NCBI GenBank assembly: GCA_023430045.1
Contig: JAEZCF010000121.1
Coordinates: forward strand, 1 to 64,000
Direction of reading: 5' to 3'
From: Pseudomonadota bacterium
GTDB lineage: Bacteria; Pseudomonadota; Gammaproteobacteria; Xanthomonadales; Xanthomonadaceae
DNA: 64,000 nucleotides
Position 1 is the first letter of the stretch, and every line of letters begins with the position of its first letter. This document shows positions 48,907 to 58,103 of the stretch, one piece after another. The translations under genes and the position numbers were made by a program. The notes below the pieces were generated by a model. That model ran no database searches. It saw nothing but the letters and a program-made list of their open reading frames with translations, and was not told the DNA's origin.

Positions 48907-49383
48907 TCAGTCGCGACGCTTCTGCACGGTGATGGAGCCGGATGTCTCCAGCATCGCAAGATCGATCTCGGCATGGTCGCGGCAGTCATTGGTGCGCATG
49001 GCCACGTCGAGATCTGCCGGCGATACGTTGCAGCGCTTGAGCTCCTGCCAGTAGACCTCGCCCTTGCGTACCAGCACCACCGGCGTGCCTTCCACCATCC
49101 GGTCGAAGCGCTTCCAGCGTGCGCTCAGGAATCCCACCAGCCAGTTCAGCGACAGCAGGGTCGCAGCCAGGATGAGCCCGCCCAGCAGCGAGGTGTCCTC
49201 ACCGATGAGCGAGTTCTGCACGGCGGTGCCTAACAGGACGATCACCAGGATGTCGAACGGGGTGGTCTGCCCGACCGAGCGCTTGCCACTGAGTCGTGTC
49301 ATCAGCAGCACCACGACATAGACGGCAGTTGCCCGCAGCAGGAATTCGTACCACGGCATGCCCAGTTCCCACAGCTCGCTCAT
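48907..49383 (-). CDS. DUF421 (YetF-like) membrane protein
   Basis: The 158-residue protein has three N-terminal hydrophobic helices (about residues 13-29, 44-62 and 67-85). A small soluble DUF421 domain follows (LVRKGEVYWQELKRCNVSPADLDVAMRTND). GGAGG lies 5 nt before the ATG. YetF-like proteins occur widely, some in spore-germination or stress loci, but their activity is unknown. Confidence 0.88.
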   Translation of the reverse strand: MSELWELGMPWYEFLLRATAVYVVVLLMTRLSGKRSVGQTTPFDILVIVLLGTAVQNSLIGEDTSLLGGLILAATLLSLNWLVGFLSARWKRFDRMVEGTPVVLVRKGEVYWQELKRCNVSPADLDVAMRTNDCRDHAEIDLAMLETSGSITVQKRRD

Positions 49384-49461
49384 TGCGCCTCCAGGGCGTC
49401 ATCGTTGGCGTGAGTTGTAGGCCAATGCCCGTAGCGGCGCGGTGAGTTCGCGGTGGCGATG

Positions 49462-50127
49462 TCAGGGCTGCAGGCGCCCTTCGGCCAGGCGCACCACCTG
49501 CTGTCCGAATACGGCCACGTCCTGCGGATCATGGCTGATCAGCAGCATGGGGATGCCGCTGTCGTCCAGCACCGTTTCCAGCTCACACCGCAGGTGCGCC
49601 CGCAGGTCGTGGTCGAGCGCGGCGAACGGCTCATCCAGCAGCAGGGCCTTCGGGCGGGTGGCCAATGCGCGTGCCAGGGCCGTGCGCTGGCGCTGGCCTC
49701 CGGACACCTGGCCGGGATACAGGTCGCCCAGGCGGTCGATGCGCAGTGCCCGCAGCCAGTAGTCGACCTGCTCGTCGCGCTGACGGCGCGAAGGATTCCA
49801 CCAGGCCCGCTGCAGGCCAAAGGCCACGTTCTGGCGCACGGTCAGGTGCGGAAACAACGCGTAGTCCTGGAACACGTAACCCAGTCCGCGTTCGCGCGTG
49901 GGTACCGACACCGCTGCATCAGCGTCGAACAGCACCCGCCCGTCCAGCACGATACGGCCAGCATCCGGACGCAGCAGCCCGGCGATGGCCTTGAGCGTGA
50001 GGCTCTTGCCGGCACCGGAAGGTCCGGACAGGACCACCTGGCGTTGCGTGCAGCCCATCCGCACCTGCAGCTGGAAGTGTTCCCCGGCCGCGTGCAGATG
50101 GCGGCGGATGTCAAGTTCAAGCCACAT
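49462..50127 (-). CDS. modC: Molybdate ABC transporter ATPase, short form
   Basis: The 221-residue ATPase has Walker A (GPSGAGKS), signature VSGGQRQR, Walker B (ALLLDEPF) and the H-loop (LISHD). It is the last gene of the Mo operon and overlaps modB by 11 nt. Typical ModC is about 350 residues with a C-terminal TOBE/MOP molybdate-binding regulatory domain; here that domain is missing, so feedback by bound molybdate through ModC is lost. Confidence 0.9.
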   Translation of the reverse strand: MWLELDIRRHLHAAGEHFQLQVRMGCTQRQVVLSGPSGAGKSLTLKAIAGLLRPDAGRIVLDGRVLFDADAAVSVPTRERGLGYVFQDYALFPHLTVRQNVAFGLQRAWWNPSRRQRDEQVDYWLRALRIDRLGDLYPGQVSGGQRQRTALARALATRPKALLLDEPFAALDHDLRAHLRCELETVLDDSGIPMLLISHDPQDVAVFGQQVVRLAEGRLQP

Positions 50128-50800
50128 CCGGCCGCTCCTGGCGCTGGCCGCCGACCAGCCGCGCGGCGACCAGCAACACCACGATGCAGACGACCGACGT
50201 CAGCAGCACGAGGGCATTCGCGCGCCCGTCCTGGCCGGCCTGCACCGCTTCGTAGATGGCGATGGAAAGAGTCTGCGTCCGCCCCGGAATGCTTCCGGCC
50301 ACCATCAACGTGGCGCCGAACTCGCCCATCGCACGTGCGAACGCCAGCAGCAGTCCGGCCAGTATCCCGCGCCACGCCAGTGGCAGGGTGATCCGGAAGA
50401 ACACGGCCGTTTCGCTCGCGCCAAGCGTGCGCGCGGCCTGTTCCAGCTGCATGTCCACACCTTCAAAGGCGGCCCGCGCCGGCTTGAAGACCAGCGGCAG
50501 CGCGGCAACGGATGCGGCAATCACCGCTGCCTGCCAGGTGAACACCAGGTTGATGCCGAAACTGGACTGCAGCCAGGCGCCGACGGGACCATTGCGCCCG
50601 ATCAGCACCAGCAGGTAGTAGCCCAGCACCGTGGGCGGCAGCACCATCGGCAACGTCAACACCGTATCCAGCAGCTCCTTGCCCGGGAACCGGCGCCGCG
50701 CCAGCAGCCAGCCCAGCGCCACGCCGATGACCAGGTCGATCGTTGTGGCCCAGCCGGCGACCTTCAGCGACAGCCCCAGCGCGGTCCAGTCCAGGTCCAT
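50117..50800 (-). CDS. modB: Molybdate ABC transporter permease
   Basis: The 227-residue inner-membrane protein has five hydrophobic helices and the permease EAA loop (EQAARTLGASETAVFFRITLPLAWRGILAGLLLAFARAMGEFGATLMV), which is very like ModB. It forms the membrane channel with ModC. It follows modA by 3 nt and overlaps modC. Confidence 0.93.
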   Translation of the reverse strand: MDLDWTALGLSLKVAGWATTIDLVIGVALGWLLARRRFPGKELLDTVLTLPMVLPPTVLGYYLLVLIGRNGPVGAWLQSSFGINLVFTWQAAVIAASVAALPLVFKPARAAFEGVDMQLEQAARTLGASETAVFFRITLPLAWRGILAGLLLAFARAMGEFGATLMVAGSIPGRTQTLSIAIYEAVQAGQDGRANALVLLTSVVCIVVLLVAARLVGGQRQERPDVA

Positions 50801-50803
50801 CGC

Positions 50804-51553
50804 TCAGGGGCTGCTGAAGCCATGGCGCCGCAGGATCGCCTGGCCCTGCGGCGAGCGCACGAAGGCGATAAAGCGCCGCGCATCGGCGGTGTTGGCGCCC
50901 TGCTTCACCACCGCCAGCGGATAGGTGATGCCGCCCTGCACCGGTACCTCGAACGCACGCACCACACGCGTGCCGGCCGCCTGCGCATCGGTGGCGTAGA
51001 CGAAGCCGGCATCGACTTCACCGCGCGCCACGTAATCCAGGGACTGGCGTACGTTCTGGGTGCTGATCATCTTCGCCTGCAGTGCCGTCCACAGCCCGGC
51101 GGACTGCAGGACACCCTGGGCGTAACGCCCGACCGGTACGCTGTCCGGGTTGCCAATGGCGACCCGCCGCACCGGCGGCCTGGCCAACGCCTGCAGGGAC
51201 GACGGCGGAGTTCCTGCCTGCGGGGGGGCCACGACCCACAAGGCGTTCTTCGCGAATACCTGGCGTGTGCCCGCCTCCACCAGCCCACCCTGCACCGCCT
51301 GGTCCATCGTTGCTTCGTCCGCCGAAGCGAACACATCCACAGGTGCACCGCGCCGGATCTGCTGCAGCAGCACGCCGGAGGCGGCGAAGTTCAGGTCCAC
51401 TGTCGTGCCTGATTCGCGCTCGTAGGCCTGGGCGATCTCGCGGAAACTCTCGGTCAGGCTCGACGCCGCCGATACAGTCAGCTCCGCCGCCACCAGCGGC
51501 GCACTGGCGAACCACATCAGCAGCAGCAGGCATCTCGTCAGGCATGTCTTCAT
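50804..51553 (-). CDS. modA: Molybdate-binding periplasmic protein
   Basis: The 249-residue precursor has a signal peptide (LLLLMWFASAPLVAA-E). The ModA motif follows (LTVSAASSLTESFREIAQAYERESG) with ASGVLLQQIRRGAPVDVFASADEATMDQ. It binds molybdate or tungstate in the periplasm. ATG 51553 shares one base with the moaE stop codon. Frames running further upstream are read-through of moaE in another phase. Confidence 0.93.
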   Translation of the reverse strand: MKTCLTRCLLLLMWFASAPLVAAELTVSAASSLTESFREIAQAYERESGTTVDLNFAASGVLLQQIRRGAPVDVFASADEATMDQAVQGGLVEAGTRQVFAKNALWVVAPPQAGTPPSSLQALARPPVRRVAIGNPDSVPVGRYAQGVLQSAGLWTALQAKMISTQNVRQSLDYVARGEVDAGFVYATDAQAAGTRVVRAFEVPVQGGITYPLAVVKQGANTADARRFIAFVRSPQGQAILRRHGFSSP

Positions 51554-52029
51554 CACAGGTTCTCCTGGTCCTGGGTGTGGCACAGCGAGCAGCCCTCGCT
51601 CCAGACGCTGTCGCCGTCTTCGTAGTGTTCCTGTTTCCAGATCGGGCTGCGGTGCTTGACCGCCTCGATCAGTGCGCGGCACGCCCTGAACGCCTCGTCG
51701 CGGTGCGGTGCGCCGGCAGCCACCACCACCGCCACATCGCCGACCGCGAGACGGCCCTTGGCATGCGCAACGTACAGCCTGATGCGCGGCCCGAACGCCG
51801 CGCGGGTCTCGGCCACCAGGCGCTCGAACTCGCCGAGCACCAGCGGTTCGAAGAGATCGTAGGTGATGCCGCGTACCCGCCGGCCCTGGTTGAGATCGCG
51901 GACCTTGCCGATGAACACATCGATGCCCCCAATGCCTGGATCGGACACGAAGGCGATGCCTTCTGCGGCATCGAGACCGGCATCCGCACGGTCCACCACT
52001 TTCCAGCTGTCCTGTGGCTGCATGCTCAT
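51553..52029 (-). CDS. moaE: Molybdopterin synthase large subunit
   Basis: The 158-residue subunit has GGIDVFIGKVRDLNQGRRV, HRDEAFRACRALIEAVK and the catalytic Lys pair in VKHRSPIWKQE. With MoaD it converts precursor Z (cPMP) to molybdopterin. It overlaps moaD by 4 nt. Confidence 0.93.
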   Translation of the reverse strand: MSMQPQDSWKVVDRADAGLDAAEGIAFVSDPGIGGIDVFIGKVRDLNQGRRVRGITYDLFEPLVLGEFERLVAETRAAFGPRIRLYVAHAKGRLAVGDVAVVVAAGAPHRDEAFRACRALIEAVKHRSPIWKQEHYEDGDSVWSEGCSLCHTQDQENL

Positions 52030-52292
52030 CCTCCACTGACCGGTGGCAGGACCGCAACGCGGCCATCTGCCGGCAAGGCTTCATGATCGCGCAGCACCTG
52101 CTGCGTGTCGGCGAAGGCCGAGTAGTCCAGCAGCTCCGCACGGAACCCCGGCCAGCGCGCCACAAGCAGCTCGCGCAGCGCCAGCCGCAGATCGGCAACA
52201 CGGGTGCCGGCGACCTCCACGATCACTTCGCGCCGCGGATCCAGGTCCGAAAACGCACCAAACAGCTGTACCGTCACCTGTCTCATGCCCAC
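52026..52292 (-). CDS. moaD: Molybdopterin synthase sulfur-carrier subunit
   Basis: The 88-residue ubiquitin-like protein ends in the Gly-Gly needed for thiocarboxylate formation (PPVSGG). It donates sulfur to the MoaE active site. It overlaps moeA by 10 nt and moaE by 4 nt. Confidence 0.93.
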   Translation of the reverse strand: MGMRQVTVQLFGAFSDLDPRREVIVEVAGTRVADLRLALRELLVARWPGFRAELLDYSAFADTQQVLRDHEALPADGRVAVLPPVSGG

Positions 52293-53545
52293 TCCTGTGG
52301 AGTTATCCGCAACGGCTCGGCATGACCGAGGCCATGGACCTGCACGTGGCTGCCTCCGCTTATCGTGTCCGTATCGGCGTCCAGCACGGCCCAGGCATTG
52401 GCGGCCAGCGACGAAGCCAGGCGGAATGATTCCTGCCCGGCCAGCACATGTACCGACAACGCGCCTTCAGCATCCAGCTCCACCCGCGCCCGCGTATGGA
52501 AGCGCAGGCCCTGCGGAACGCGCACGTCGCTCTGCAACGGAAGCGACAGCGCAGCTTCCGGCGGCAACCCCAGCATCCGGCGCAGCGCAGGCTCCACGAA
52601 GAAACGCTGCCCGACCGCGGCCGATGCCGGGTTTCCGGGCAACCCGAAATACAGGGCGCCTGTGGGAAGCCGCGCGAACAGAATAGGCTTGCCGGGACGG
52701 ATGGCGACCTTGTGGAACAGGATCCGTGCGCCCCGCCCGCGCAGCGCGGCCGGAATGAAATCGTAGCGACCCGCGGACACCGCTCCGGTGCTGAGGATCA
52801 CCTGTGCGCCGGCCGCGATGGCCTCATCCAGCGCACGGTCGAAGGCCTCGACCTGGTCGCCCACCGCGCCCTGCCACGCGATGTCGCAGCCGGCGCTGCA
52901 CAGGCGCGCCACAAGGTAGGGCCGGTTGCTGTCGCGGATCTGCCCCGACTCCAGCGTACGCGCCGCATCGCCGACCAGTTCGCTGCCGGTGCTGATGACC
53001 GCCGCCGCGGGCCGCCTGACCACGCTGACACGGGCGACCCCAAGGGCATGGAGCAGCGCGATCGCATTGGTTTCCAGTCGTGTTCCAGCCGGCAACAGCC
53101 GTTCGCCATCCGCCACGTCCTGGCCACGCAGGCGCACGAACTGGCCGGGCTCCACCGCCTCGCGCAGGCGGATGCGCGAAGGACGCGCGGACGCTTCGCC
53201 GATGATCTGCACCTGTTCCACCGGCACCACGCTGTCCAGTCCCCCGGGCAGACGGGCGCCCGTCATGATCTCCCACGCACCATCGCCCGCGCCGGCGGAT
53301 ACGTGCGCGTCGCCGGCCGCCTGCCAGCCGCGCACGTCGAATTCGCAGCCGGCGTCGATCCGCTGGCCAGTGCAACGCAGGGCGAAGCCATCCATCGCCG
53401 AGTTGTCGAAGGGCGGCAGGTCCTGCGGGCTGCGCATCGCCACCGCCAGAATCCGCCCGGCCGCATCGGCCACCTCGACGGTTTCCGCCTGCAGTGGTGC
53501 CGCCTCCGCAAGAACGGTCTCCAGCGCCTGCGCATACGCGATCAC
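52283..53545 (-). CDS. moeA: Molybdopterin molybdenumtransferase
   Basis: The 420-residue protein inserts molybdate into adenylated molybdopterin. It shows the MoeA motifs (LPPFDNSAMDGFAL, GDAHVSAGAGDGAWEIMTGARLPGGLDSVVPVEQ, VISTGSELVG, ILSTGAVSAGRYDFIP and GLPGNPASA). Translation begins at GTG 53545, whose bases overlap the stop of the moaCB gene (GTGA). Confidence 0.93.
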   Translation of the reverse strand: MIAYAQALETVLAEAAPLQAETVEVADAAGRILAVAMRSPQDLPPFDNSAMDGFALRCTGQRIDAGCEFDVRGWQAAGDAHVSAGAGDGAWEIMTGARLPGGLDSVVPVEQVQIIGEASARPSRIRLREAVEPGQFVRLRGQDVADGERLLPAGTRLETNAIALLHALGVARVSVVRRPAAAVISTGSELVGDAARTLESGQIRDSNRPYLVARLCSAGCDIAWQGAVGDQVEAFDRALDEAIAAGAQVILSTGAVSAGRYDFIPAALRGRGARILFHKVAIRPGKPILFARLPTGALYFGLPGNPASAAVGQRFFVEPALRRMLGLPPEAALSLPLQSDVRVPQGLRFHTRARVELDAEGALSVHVLAGQESFRLASSLAANAWAVLDADTDTISGGSHVQVHGLGHAEPLRITPQEWA

Positions 53546-54552
53546 GCGTGCCCTCCACCGTCGACCATCGCCATCGCGTGCGCCAGCAACGGTGCAAGCA
53601 TGTCCAGGCACTGCGATGCGGCACGCGGGCTGCCCGGCAACGCGAAGACCAGCATGCGATCCAGCTGCACGACGTCGGCACGGCTCAGCCATGCCATGGG
53701 CGTGTGCTGTGCGCTGAGCGCGCGCAGCATCTGTGCCAGTCCGTCCGCCCGGCGGCCGCCGAGCACCTGCAGGGCTTCAGGCGCCAGGTCGCGCGGCCCC
53801 AGGCCTGTGCCACCGGTGCACAGGCACAGGCGGATGCCGTCGGCCGCGAGCGCGCGCAGGCGCGTCACCAGCGGTTCGATACCATCGGGCAACACCTCCT
53901 GCGCCACCACCTCGCCGCCCAGCGCCTGCAGGCCTTCGGCCAGCAGCGGACCGGAACGGTCTTCGCGGGTGCCTTCGCTGGCGCCATCGCTCAACGTCAG
54001 CACCGCGCAGCGTGCACCCTCCAGGCGCTGGGGTGCACGTGGCCTGTAACGCTCTGCCTCCTGCGCGTCCATGCCCTGTGGATGCACCCAGACCCCGCGC
54101 TTTCCGCCTTCCTTGAACAGCAGGCGCACACCGGTGATCTCCAGCGCGGGCTCGACAGGCTTGCTGAGGTCGTAAAGGGTGAGCAACGCCGCGTTGACCC
54201 CGGCCAGCGCCTCCATCTCCACACCGGTGCGCGCTTCGCTGGCGCATTCGCACCACACCCGGATCGCGTGTCGTTGCGGTACCGGCGCGCAGTGCACGCG
54301 CACCAGTTCCAATGGCAGCGGATGACACAGTGGCATCAATGCCGAGGCCATCTTCGCCCCCTGCAGGCCGGCGATCTCGGCCATCACCAGGGCATCGCCC
54401 TTGGGCAGGCGACGCTCCACGATCAACGGGTAGGCCTGCGGCCCGGCCAGGAGCTCACCGACCGCCACCGCACGCCGGCGGGTCACGCGCTTGTCGCGCA
54501 CATCGGCCATGTGGAAGGCCGCGCTCATTTCTTCCCCCATAGGGTTGCTCAT
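53542..54552 (-). CDS. moaCB: Fused MoaC-MoaB: cPMP synthase accessory and molybdopterin adenylyltransferase
   Basis: The 336-residue protein joins two pathway enzymes. Residues about 1-165 are MoaC (MADVRDKRVTRRRAVAVGELL, ALMPLCHPLPLELV, TGVEMEALAGVNAALLTLYDLSKP), which helps make cyclic pyranopterin monophosphate. Residues about 175-336 are MoaB/MogA (VLTLSDGASEGTREDRSGPLL, TGGTGLGPRDLAPEAL, LPGSPRAASQCLDML), which adenylates molybdopterin. ATG 54552 overlaps the moaA stop (ATGA). Such fusions are known in several bacteria. Confidence 0.93.
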   Translation of the reverse strand: MSNPMGEEMSAAFHMADVRDKRVTRRRAVAVGELLAGPQAYPLIVERRLPKGDALVMAEIAGLQGAKMASALMPLCHPLPLELVRVHCAPVPQRHAIRVWCECASEARTGVEMEALAGVNAALLTLYDLSKPVEPALEITGVRLLFKEGGKRGVWVHPQGMDAQEAERYRPRAPQRLEGARCAVLTLSDGASEGTREDRSGPLLAEGLQALGGEVVAQEVLPDGIEPLVTRLRALAADGIRLCLCTGGTGLGPRDLAPEALQVLGGRRADGLAQMLRALSAQHTPMAWLSRADVVQLDRMLVFALPGSPRAASQCLDMLAPLLAHAMAMVDGGGHA

Positions 54553-55571
54553 CCTCCGATCGAAGCCAGGTGCGGCACCAGACCGGTGCGGCCCTGGTGC
54601 AGCCCGTGCCCGGCCGCTTTCAGGCCGAGCTGGGTGGAAATACGTTCCCGCAGTTCGTCCTGGTCGGCATCGGACTGCAGCAGGGGGCGCAGCGGTACGC
54701 CGAATTCGCCGAACAGACACAGGCGCAGGTCGCCCGTGGCGGTCACCCGCAGACGGTTGCAGCCCTGGCAGAAATCACGTGCGTAGGGTGCGATGACGCC
54801 GAGCGTGCCACGATGATCCGGGTGCGCGTACTCACGCGCCGGACCCGCATCAGCCGCGCGCGGACGTTCGCTCCAGCCTGCTGCCAGCAGTTGTGCCTGC
54901 ACCTGTCCGGCACGCAGGTGGTGCTGCTGGAAGTACGTTTCGTTCTCACCGGTACGCATCAGTTCGATGAAGCGCACACTCACCGGGCGATCGCGCAGGA
55001 AGGCCATCCATTGCGGCAGGTCATCCTCATTGAGGCCACGCAGCAGCACCGCGTTCAACTTGATTGATTCGATGCCCAGCGCCTGCGCCACCTCCAGGCC
55101 ACGCAGGATCTCCGGCAGCCGGTCGTGTCCGGTGATCGCGTGGAAACGACTACGGTCCAGGCTGTCCACGCTGACATTGAGCGCGGTGAGCCCGGCGGCG
55201 TGCCAACCCGGCAGCCGGCGCGGCAGCAGCGTTCCGTTGGTGGTGATGGCCACCTTGCGGATGCCGGGCACCTGCGCAACGGCCTCGATGATCTGTTCAA
55301 GATCCTTGCGCAGGCTGGGCTCGCCACCCGTCAGTCGGATCTTGTGCATCCCCAGCGCAGCAAACGCACGCACGAGCCGCGCGATCTCGTCCACGCCCAG
55401 GAAGCGCGGCCGGCCATCGGCCTGGTATCCATCAGGGAGGCAGTAACCGCAGCGGAAATTGCAGGCTTCGGTCAGCGACAGGCGCAGGTAGGGGAAGCGG
55501 CGCCCGAACCCGTCATGGAGCAGGCCCGCCGCGTGTCGCGCGGTCGCCTGGAAATTGCCGTCTGCCGCCAT
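54549..55571 (-). CDS. moaA: GTP 3',8-cyclase (radical SAM)
   Basis: The 340-residue enzyme has the radical SAM motif CNFRCGYC (Cys37, Cys41, Cys44), the LTGGEPSLRKDL glycine motif, and the C-terminal second cluster motif FCQGCNRLRVTATGDLRLC. It carries out the first step of molybdenum-cofactor synthesis. GGAGGG lies 4 nt before ATG 55571; an in-frame ATG at 55604 is an alternative. It is the first gene of the eight-gene Mo operon. Confidence 0.93.
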   Translation of the reverse strand: MAADGNFQATARHAAGLLHDGFGRRFPYLRLSLTEACNFRCGYCLPDGYQADGRPRFLGVDEIARLVRAFAALGMHKIRLTGGEPSLRKDLEQIIEAVAQVPGIRKVAITTNGTLLPRRLPGWHAAGLTALNVSVDSLDRSRFHAITGHDRLPEILRGLEVAQALGIESIKLNAVLLRGLNEDDLPQWMAFLRDRPVSVRFIELMRTGENETYFQQHHLRAGQVQAQLLAAGWSERPRAADAGPAREYAHPDHRGTLGVIAPYARDFCQGCNRLRVTATGDLRLCLFGEFGVPLRPLLQSDADQDELRERISTQLGLKAAGHGLHQGRTGLVPHLASIGG

Positions 55572-55685
55572 CCACCCTCCGTCGGCGCGCCCCGTGCACG
55601 CCATGTCCGCAGCCTACGCGCTGGCATGTGGTGACGGGATGACCGGCTGGGAGGATGAACCCGCTGCGCCAACGATCGGGTGGCG

Positions 55686-56021
55686 TCACCGCAGCCCCGG
55701 CACTGCGTTGCCGAGCAGGCCACGGCGCCTGAACCACCATTCCAGCGGCAGCGTCACCAGCGGTGGAATTGCCGCCAGCACTGCAAGCAATGCGGCCCAC
55801 CACGGCCAGCGCAGCCGCACCGCCGCGATCACCGAGACCACGACATAGAGGACGAAGGCCACGCCGTGCAGGCGTCCGAACAGCCAGACCAGCGCGTCGT
55901 TGCCGACCGGACCGTACTTGAGCCACATGCCGGCGAGCAGGCCGGCCCACGTCAGCGCTTCGAAGAACGCGGCCCACGCGAACGCGCGGCCCCAGGCACT
56001 GAGGGGAGAGAGGGATTTCAA
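55686..56021 (-). CDS. DUF3817 membrane protein
   Basis: The 111-residue protein has three helices and the DUF3817 pattern (FAWAAFFEALTWAGLLAGMWLKYGPVGN, WLFGRLHGVAFVLYVVV, LPLEWWFRRRGLL). Translation begins at TTG 56021, with GGAG 7 nt upstream. The family is widespread and of unknown function. It lies between the Mo operon and the stressosome kinases. Confidence 0.85.
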   Translation of the reverse strand: MKSLSPLSAWGRAFAWAAFFEALTWAGLLAGMWLKYGPVGNDALVWLFGRLHGVAFVLYVVVSVIAAVRLRWPWWAALLAVLAAIPPLVTLPLEWWFRRRGLLGNAVPGLR

Positions 56022-56091
56022 GCGTCAGCTCCAGACCGGACGAAAACGCCAATGATACGCATCCGCGTGATGCAACGCTGTCTTGCCGCGC

Positions 56092-56190
56092 AGCGGGGCA
56101 GAGCCCCACCACCTACCGGTGTGTATCACGTAGAGCCGGGCTCTGCCCGGCTGAGGCATTTCGATGCAGCGGGGCAGAGCCCCGCTCTAC
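56092..56190. repeat. Cluster of three GTAG-type palindromic repeats
   Basis: Three units of a second SMAG-like subtype occur: a degenerate AGCGGGGCAGAGCCCCACCA...CTAC at 56092-56116; GTAGAGCCGGGCTCTGCCCG plus GCT in the opposite orientation at 56131-56153; and AGCGGGGCAGAGCCCCGCTC plus TAC at 56168-56190. Each folds on itself. The last supplies the TAG stop codon of the hybrid kinase gene. Confidence 0.85.
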
Positions 56191-58103
56191 TGGAGCGCCT
56201 GGCTGACCGCGCGCAGCAGTTCGGAAAGATTGAACGGCTTGGGCAGCAGGCCCATCCCCGGACCCAGGAATTCGTTGCGCACCGCCGCGCGTTCGGTGTA
56301 GCCGGTGATGAACAGCACCGGCAGGCGTGGCCGCAGCTCGCGTGCGGCATCGGCCAGCTCGCGGCCGTTCATGCCGGGCAGGCCGACATCGGACAGCAGC
56401 AGCGCGATGCCATGGTCGTCGCGGAGTTCGCGCAGTGCCTGCCGCGCGTCGGCGACCGCCACGACTTCGTATCCGGCCTCGAACAGCATTTCCTGCACCA
56501 TCTGCCTTACCGAATCGGTGTCGTCGACCAGCAGGATGCGTTCGTGGCGCCCCGCCGGCATCTCGTCCTGGTCAAGCACCGTCTCGATCCCCTCCGGATC
56601 GCCCATCGGCAACAGCAGCTCCACTTCCGTGCCCGTACCAGGCTCGCTGGTGATACGCGCCACGCCGCCACTCTGGCGCGCGAAACCATAGGTCATCGAA
56701 AGCCCCAGCCCGGTGCCCGCGCCCTGCGGCTTGGTGGTGAAGAACGGCTCGAATACCTTTTTCAGCAGGTGCGATTCAATACCGCTGCCGTTGTCGATGA
56801 CCTTGACGCTGACGTAGTGGCCGGCCGCCAGCGTGTAATCGCCTTCCACCCGGGCGCGTTCGCAGCGGATGCGGATCAGGCCCTGGCCACCCAGTGCGTC
56901 GCGGGCATTGATGACCAGGTTGAGCACCACGTTCTCGAACTGGTTGGGGTCGGCCAGCGCCACCAGGCGCTCGTCGTCGAGCTGGAACTCCAGTTCGATG
57001 TTCTCGCCGATGGTCCGCTGCAGCATGTCCTCCAGCGAGAGCAGGCACGCGGTAACGTCGAACGGCCGCGGATCCAGTGGCTGCTTGCGGGCGAATGCCA
57101 GCATGCGCTGGGTCAGCGACGCCGCACGCGTGGCCGAACCGGACGCCGCGTCGGCGTAGTACTTCACGCGGTCCAGCCGCCCACCGTCGGCGGACAGATC
57201 GATCATGTCCAGGCCGGAAATGATGGTGGTCAGCAGGTTGTTGAAATCATGGGCGATGCCGCCGGTCAGCTGGCCCAGCGAATCCATCTTCTGGGCCTGC
57301 AGCAGCTCGCCCTCGGTGCGCTCGCGCTCGGCGATCTGGTAGGCCAGCTCGCGGCGCTGCTCCCGGTCGCGTTCGTGGTGCACCGTGATGTCTTCCACCA
57401 CCACCAGACCGAGGTCCGGCTGACGGTAAGGCGTCAGGCGCCACTGGGTCATGCGTGCCGGGCCGGTGGCGCCAGGCAGCGCAACCGATCCCTGCCACCG
57501 CTCGCGGCTGCGCAGCGCATCGCGCAGGCCTTCGATGAACTCGCCCGCGTCGCCCAGGCGATCCAGCGGCGAGCCTTCGGTCAGCCCGGTCTGCAGCATC
57601 CGCGCGAAGGCATCGTTGGCATCGTGCACCTGAAGTTCCGCGTCCAGCACCGCGATCGGCACGTTGATATGGCGGAATATCTCGCCGAAGCGCGCCTCGG
57701 CCTCGCGCAGCGCATCCTCCGCACGCCGCGCACGCAGCAGGCTGCGCAGGGTGGCCAGCAGTACGTCAGGGTCCACCGGATGGATCAGGTACGCATCGGC
57801 ACCGGCATCCAGCCCTGTGATCAGGTCGCCCGTGCTCACCGAAGCGGCGGACACGTGCACCACCGGCAGCAGGCTGGTGCGTGGCTGTGCACGCAGCTCG
57901 CGCACCACGTCGAAGCCGCTCATGTCCGGCAGGTTGACGTCCAGCACCAGCGCCGCGTAGTCCAGGCGGCCGGCTGCATCCAGGCCCTCGCGACCGGTGC
58001 CGGCTTCGTCCACGTGGAAGCCATGATGCTCCAGCACCCGGCGCACCGAGTAGCGGGTGGCTATGTTGTCATCGACGACCAGGATGCGGTCACTCTGCGT
58101 CAC
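56187..58103 (-). CDS. Hybrid histidine kinase with N- and C-terminal receivers
   Basis: The 638-residue cytoplasmic protein has an N-terminal receiver (Asp55 in LVLDVNLPD), but the usual conserved Lys is His108 (YLIHPVD). A PAS domain (about 140-260) follows, then HisKA with His285 (GGIAHDFNN), HATPase_c, and a second receiver with Asp572 (LLSDVGLPG) and the Lys in LPKPF. It overlaps the upstream kinase gene by 14 nt and ends the stressosome operon. It likely relays the stressosome output. Confidence 0.9.
   Translation of the reverse strand: MTQSDRILVVDDNIATRYSVRRVLEHHGFHVDEAGTGREGLDAAGRLDYAALVLDVNLPDMSGFDVVRELRAQPRTSLLPVVHVSAASVSTGDLITGLDAGADAYLIHPVDPDVLLATLRSLLRARRAEDALREAEARFGEIFRHINVPIAVLDAELQVHDANDAFARMLQTGLTEGSPLDRLGDAGEFIEGLRDALRSRERWQGSVALPGATGPARMTQWRLTPYRQPDLGLVVVEDITVHHERDREQRRELAYQIAERERTEGELLQAQKMDSLGQLTGGIAHDFNNLLTTIISGLDMIDLSADGGRLDRVKYYADAASGSATRAASLTQRMLAFARKQPLDPRPFDVTACLLSLEDMLQRTIGENIELEFQLDDERLVALADPNQFENVVLNLVINARDALGGQGLIRIRCERARVEGDYTLAAGHYVSVKVIDNGSGIESHLLKKVFEPFFTTKPQGAGTGLGLSMTYGFARQSGGVARITSEPGTGTEVELLLPMGDPEGIETVLDQDEMPAGRHERILLVDDTDSVRQMVQEMLFEAGYEVVAVADARQALRELRDDHGIALLLSDVGLPGMNGRELADAARELRPRLPVLFITGYTERAAVRNEFLGPGMGLLPKPFNLSELLRAVSQALQ

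Noticed and set aside
50804..52201. A 465-residue fusion ending in ModA
   Set aside because: The first part is an out-of-phase reading of moaE and moaD; the ModA signal peptide begins at 51553 with the usual overlap.
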